Source: Steromphala cineraria
Taxonomy: Eukaryota > Mollusca > Gastropoda > Trochida > Trochidae
Direction of reading: 5' to 3'
Length of the DNA stretch: 64,000 bases
NCBI GenBank assembly: GCA_916613615.1
Contig: OU744730.1
Span: forward strand, 3,100,001-3,164,000
The position numbers were made by a program, and so were the translations under genes. Positions 62,814 to 64,000 of the stretch are shown here, piece after piece (positions within the stretch are counted from its first letter, which is position 1; each line of letters starts with the position of its first letter). The notes below the pieces were generated by a model. The model worked only from the letters and a program-made list of their open reading frames with translations, was not told where the DNA came from and ran no database searches.

Positions 62814-62883
62814 AGGAGATAAACCTAGTGTGTTTTAAAATCAGAGACATGTTATACTGGATTGATAGCGAGTAAATTTTAAA
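62814..62883. repeat. Single arm of the 3409-type hairpin
   Basis: 'ggagataaacctagtgtg' then 'tcagagacatgttatactgg' equals one arm of the palindrome at 3409-3575. The mirror arm is absent here. Confidence 0.85.
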
Positions 62884-63563
62884 TTCTACCATGAATGTGA
62901 TGAATACTAGATTCTGATTGGTTCTCCTGGAAAATCAAACGTGATCAATTATGGATTGAAGGTCCTCTGATTTTGAGGCCGCTTCACCGCGCATTGATAC
63001 AACCAACTGGCAATTTCAGAGCTGGTATTCTGCTGTTTACTAAGATTACACATTTTAAAAAGTTATTAAACATGTTATATTTTCGTGTGTTTACGGGTGA
63101 TGACCATATCATTTGAGGTAAATAAAGTATTTTATTCAAAATAAGAAGTTTAGGTGGTCAATCAGCGCCACACGCAGCGGGCTTCCTTCGATTACGGCAA
63201 CAAAACAGTGACGTCATTTACGCGAGCGCTTATGACGTCATAATCAATGACAACGTCATAGTGGTTTTCTGTTAGAATCAACTATTTGATTGATAGGGAT
63301 GTCTCAATCTATATTGTCAACAAGTAATGAAATCACACGTTTTAACGGTACGATAGTAATAACTGTGTTGAAGAAAGTAAGAAATAGATTTGATTGACAC
63401 GCAATGATAGATTTACCTTTGCTCACGGCAACATTTATTTCAAATACCTAGAAGCAAACCCCCGGCACAGACGAGTTCATTTTTGTTGCCGGAAGTTAGG
63501 ACATTTTACAAAGTGCAATTCGCTTAGACAAAGAGTTCATGATTAAAATCGTCATGGTAGAAT
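62884..63563. mobile_element. ATTCTACCATGA-ended repeat, copy 2
   Basis: Ends ATTCTACCATGA and TCATGGTAGAAT. Closely matches 2753-3408, with an extra 'ttgctcacggcaacatttat' insertion near 63418. The 64-codon frame of copy 1 is disrupted, so it is not a conserved gene. CRE words are near 63205-63245. Confidence 0.85.
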
Positions 63564-63835
63564 GGAGATAAACCTTGTGTGTTTGAAAATCAGAGACATG
63601 TTATACTGGATTGATAGCGAGTAAATTCTTAATTGAAACCTCACGCTGCGCGTTCGGTTTCAATTTAAAATTTACTCTCTATCAATCCAGTATAACATGT
63701 CTCTGATTTCCAAACACACTAGGTTTATCTCCTAATTGAAACCGAACGCGCAGCGTGAGGTTTCAATTTAAAATTTACTCGCTATCAATCCAGTATAACA
63801 TGTCTCTGATTTTAAAACACACTAGGTTTATCTCC
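63564..63835. repeat. Compound hairpin: one full palindrome plus an extra arm
   Basis: 'ggagataaaccttgtgtg' (63564) to 'cacactaggtttatctcc' (63731) is a full palindrome like 3409-3575. It is followed by a third arm (63740-63835) in the second orientation, with 'gaacgcgcagcgtgagg' loop sequence duplicated. Confidence 0.85.
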
Positions 63836-64000
63836 ATTCTACCATGACGATTTTAATCGTGAACTCTTTGTATAAGCGAATTGCACTTTGTAAAATGTCC
63901 TCACTTCCGGCAACAAAAATAAACTCGTCTGTGCCGGGGGTTTTGCTATTTGGTATTTAAAATAAAATTAAGCCGAATGCAAAGGTAAATCTATCATTGG
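63836..64000. mobile_element. Inverted copy 3 of the ATTCTACCATGA repeat, cut by window end
   Basis: Starts ATTCTACCATGACGATTTTA and is the reverse complement of the right part of copy 2 ('gcgaattgcactttgtaaaa', 'actcgtctgtgccggggg'). Copies 2 and 3 therefore form a large inverted repeat around the compound hairpin, extending beyond the window. Confidence 0.85.

Overview
The window looks like a piece of a low-GC animal nuclear genome, most probably a bivalve or other mollusc. This rests on GT-AG introns tens of kb long, TTAGGG-type interstitial telomere repeats, a CARD plus nSTAND3-type NTPase gene (a combination expanded in molluscs), and the mix of Tc1, DIRS, L1/Tx1-like and TTAA-target elements. 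No species can be assigned, and there is no bacterial-style operon structure.

The main gene runs on the plus strand from 2031 to 48428. I assembled it by hand from splice sites and reading phase. Exon 1 (2031-2149) encodes an N-terminal membrane anchor, and 6430-6701 a CARD. Exons 25552-25616, 26113-26167, 35483-35524 and 35686-35718 encode a charged linker, and 35965-37133 a STAND-type NTPase with Walker A and B motifs. Exon 37404-37575 is an acidic repeat, 38072-38197 an optional cassette, 38455-38604 a Gln/Gly-rich strand-turn motif and 38877-38899 a short linker. The last exon, 48384-48428, is followed 36 bases later by AATAAA. The product is about 714 residues. It looks like a membrane-tethered innate-immune or cell-death NTPase: the CARD would recruit partners, the NTPase would switch or oligomerise, and the C-terminal motif could aggregate.

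The introns hold nearly all the other features. These include long hairpins, a 62-bp satellite, tRNA-derived SINE-like copies, an interstitial telomere tract, a CRE/ETS promoter with a possible alternative first exon (11902-12174), a broken DIRS reverse transcriptase (15434-16660), a dead Tc1 element (20703-22226), minus-strand ORFs (23325-24620), and a 9-kb array of 36-bp units (26170-35105) that starts directly at a splice donor. Further on are a 40-bp C-rich minisatellite (38980-40490) and an L1/Tx1-like LINE (about 42040-47560) carrying two younger nested insertions.

Downstream there are two TTAA-flanked MITEs (50739-51094, 51686-51914). A compact two-exon minus-strand gene (53701-52471) has a CRE/NRF1-like promoter, a nearby poly(A) signal and an unexplained in-frame TGA. 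A 200-base assembly gap follows (54882-55081), then more hairpins, a retroelement fragment, a 103-bp tandem repeat and a degenerate minus-strand LINE with a (GAT)n tail (62770-59261). The window closes with a large inverted arrangement of the hairpin-bearing repeat also found at 2753-3575. All exon joins are predictions from sequence and have no transcript support.
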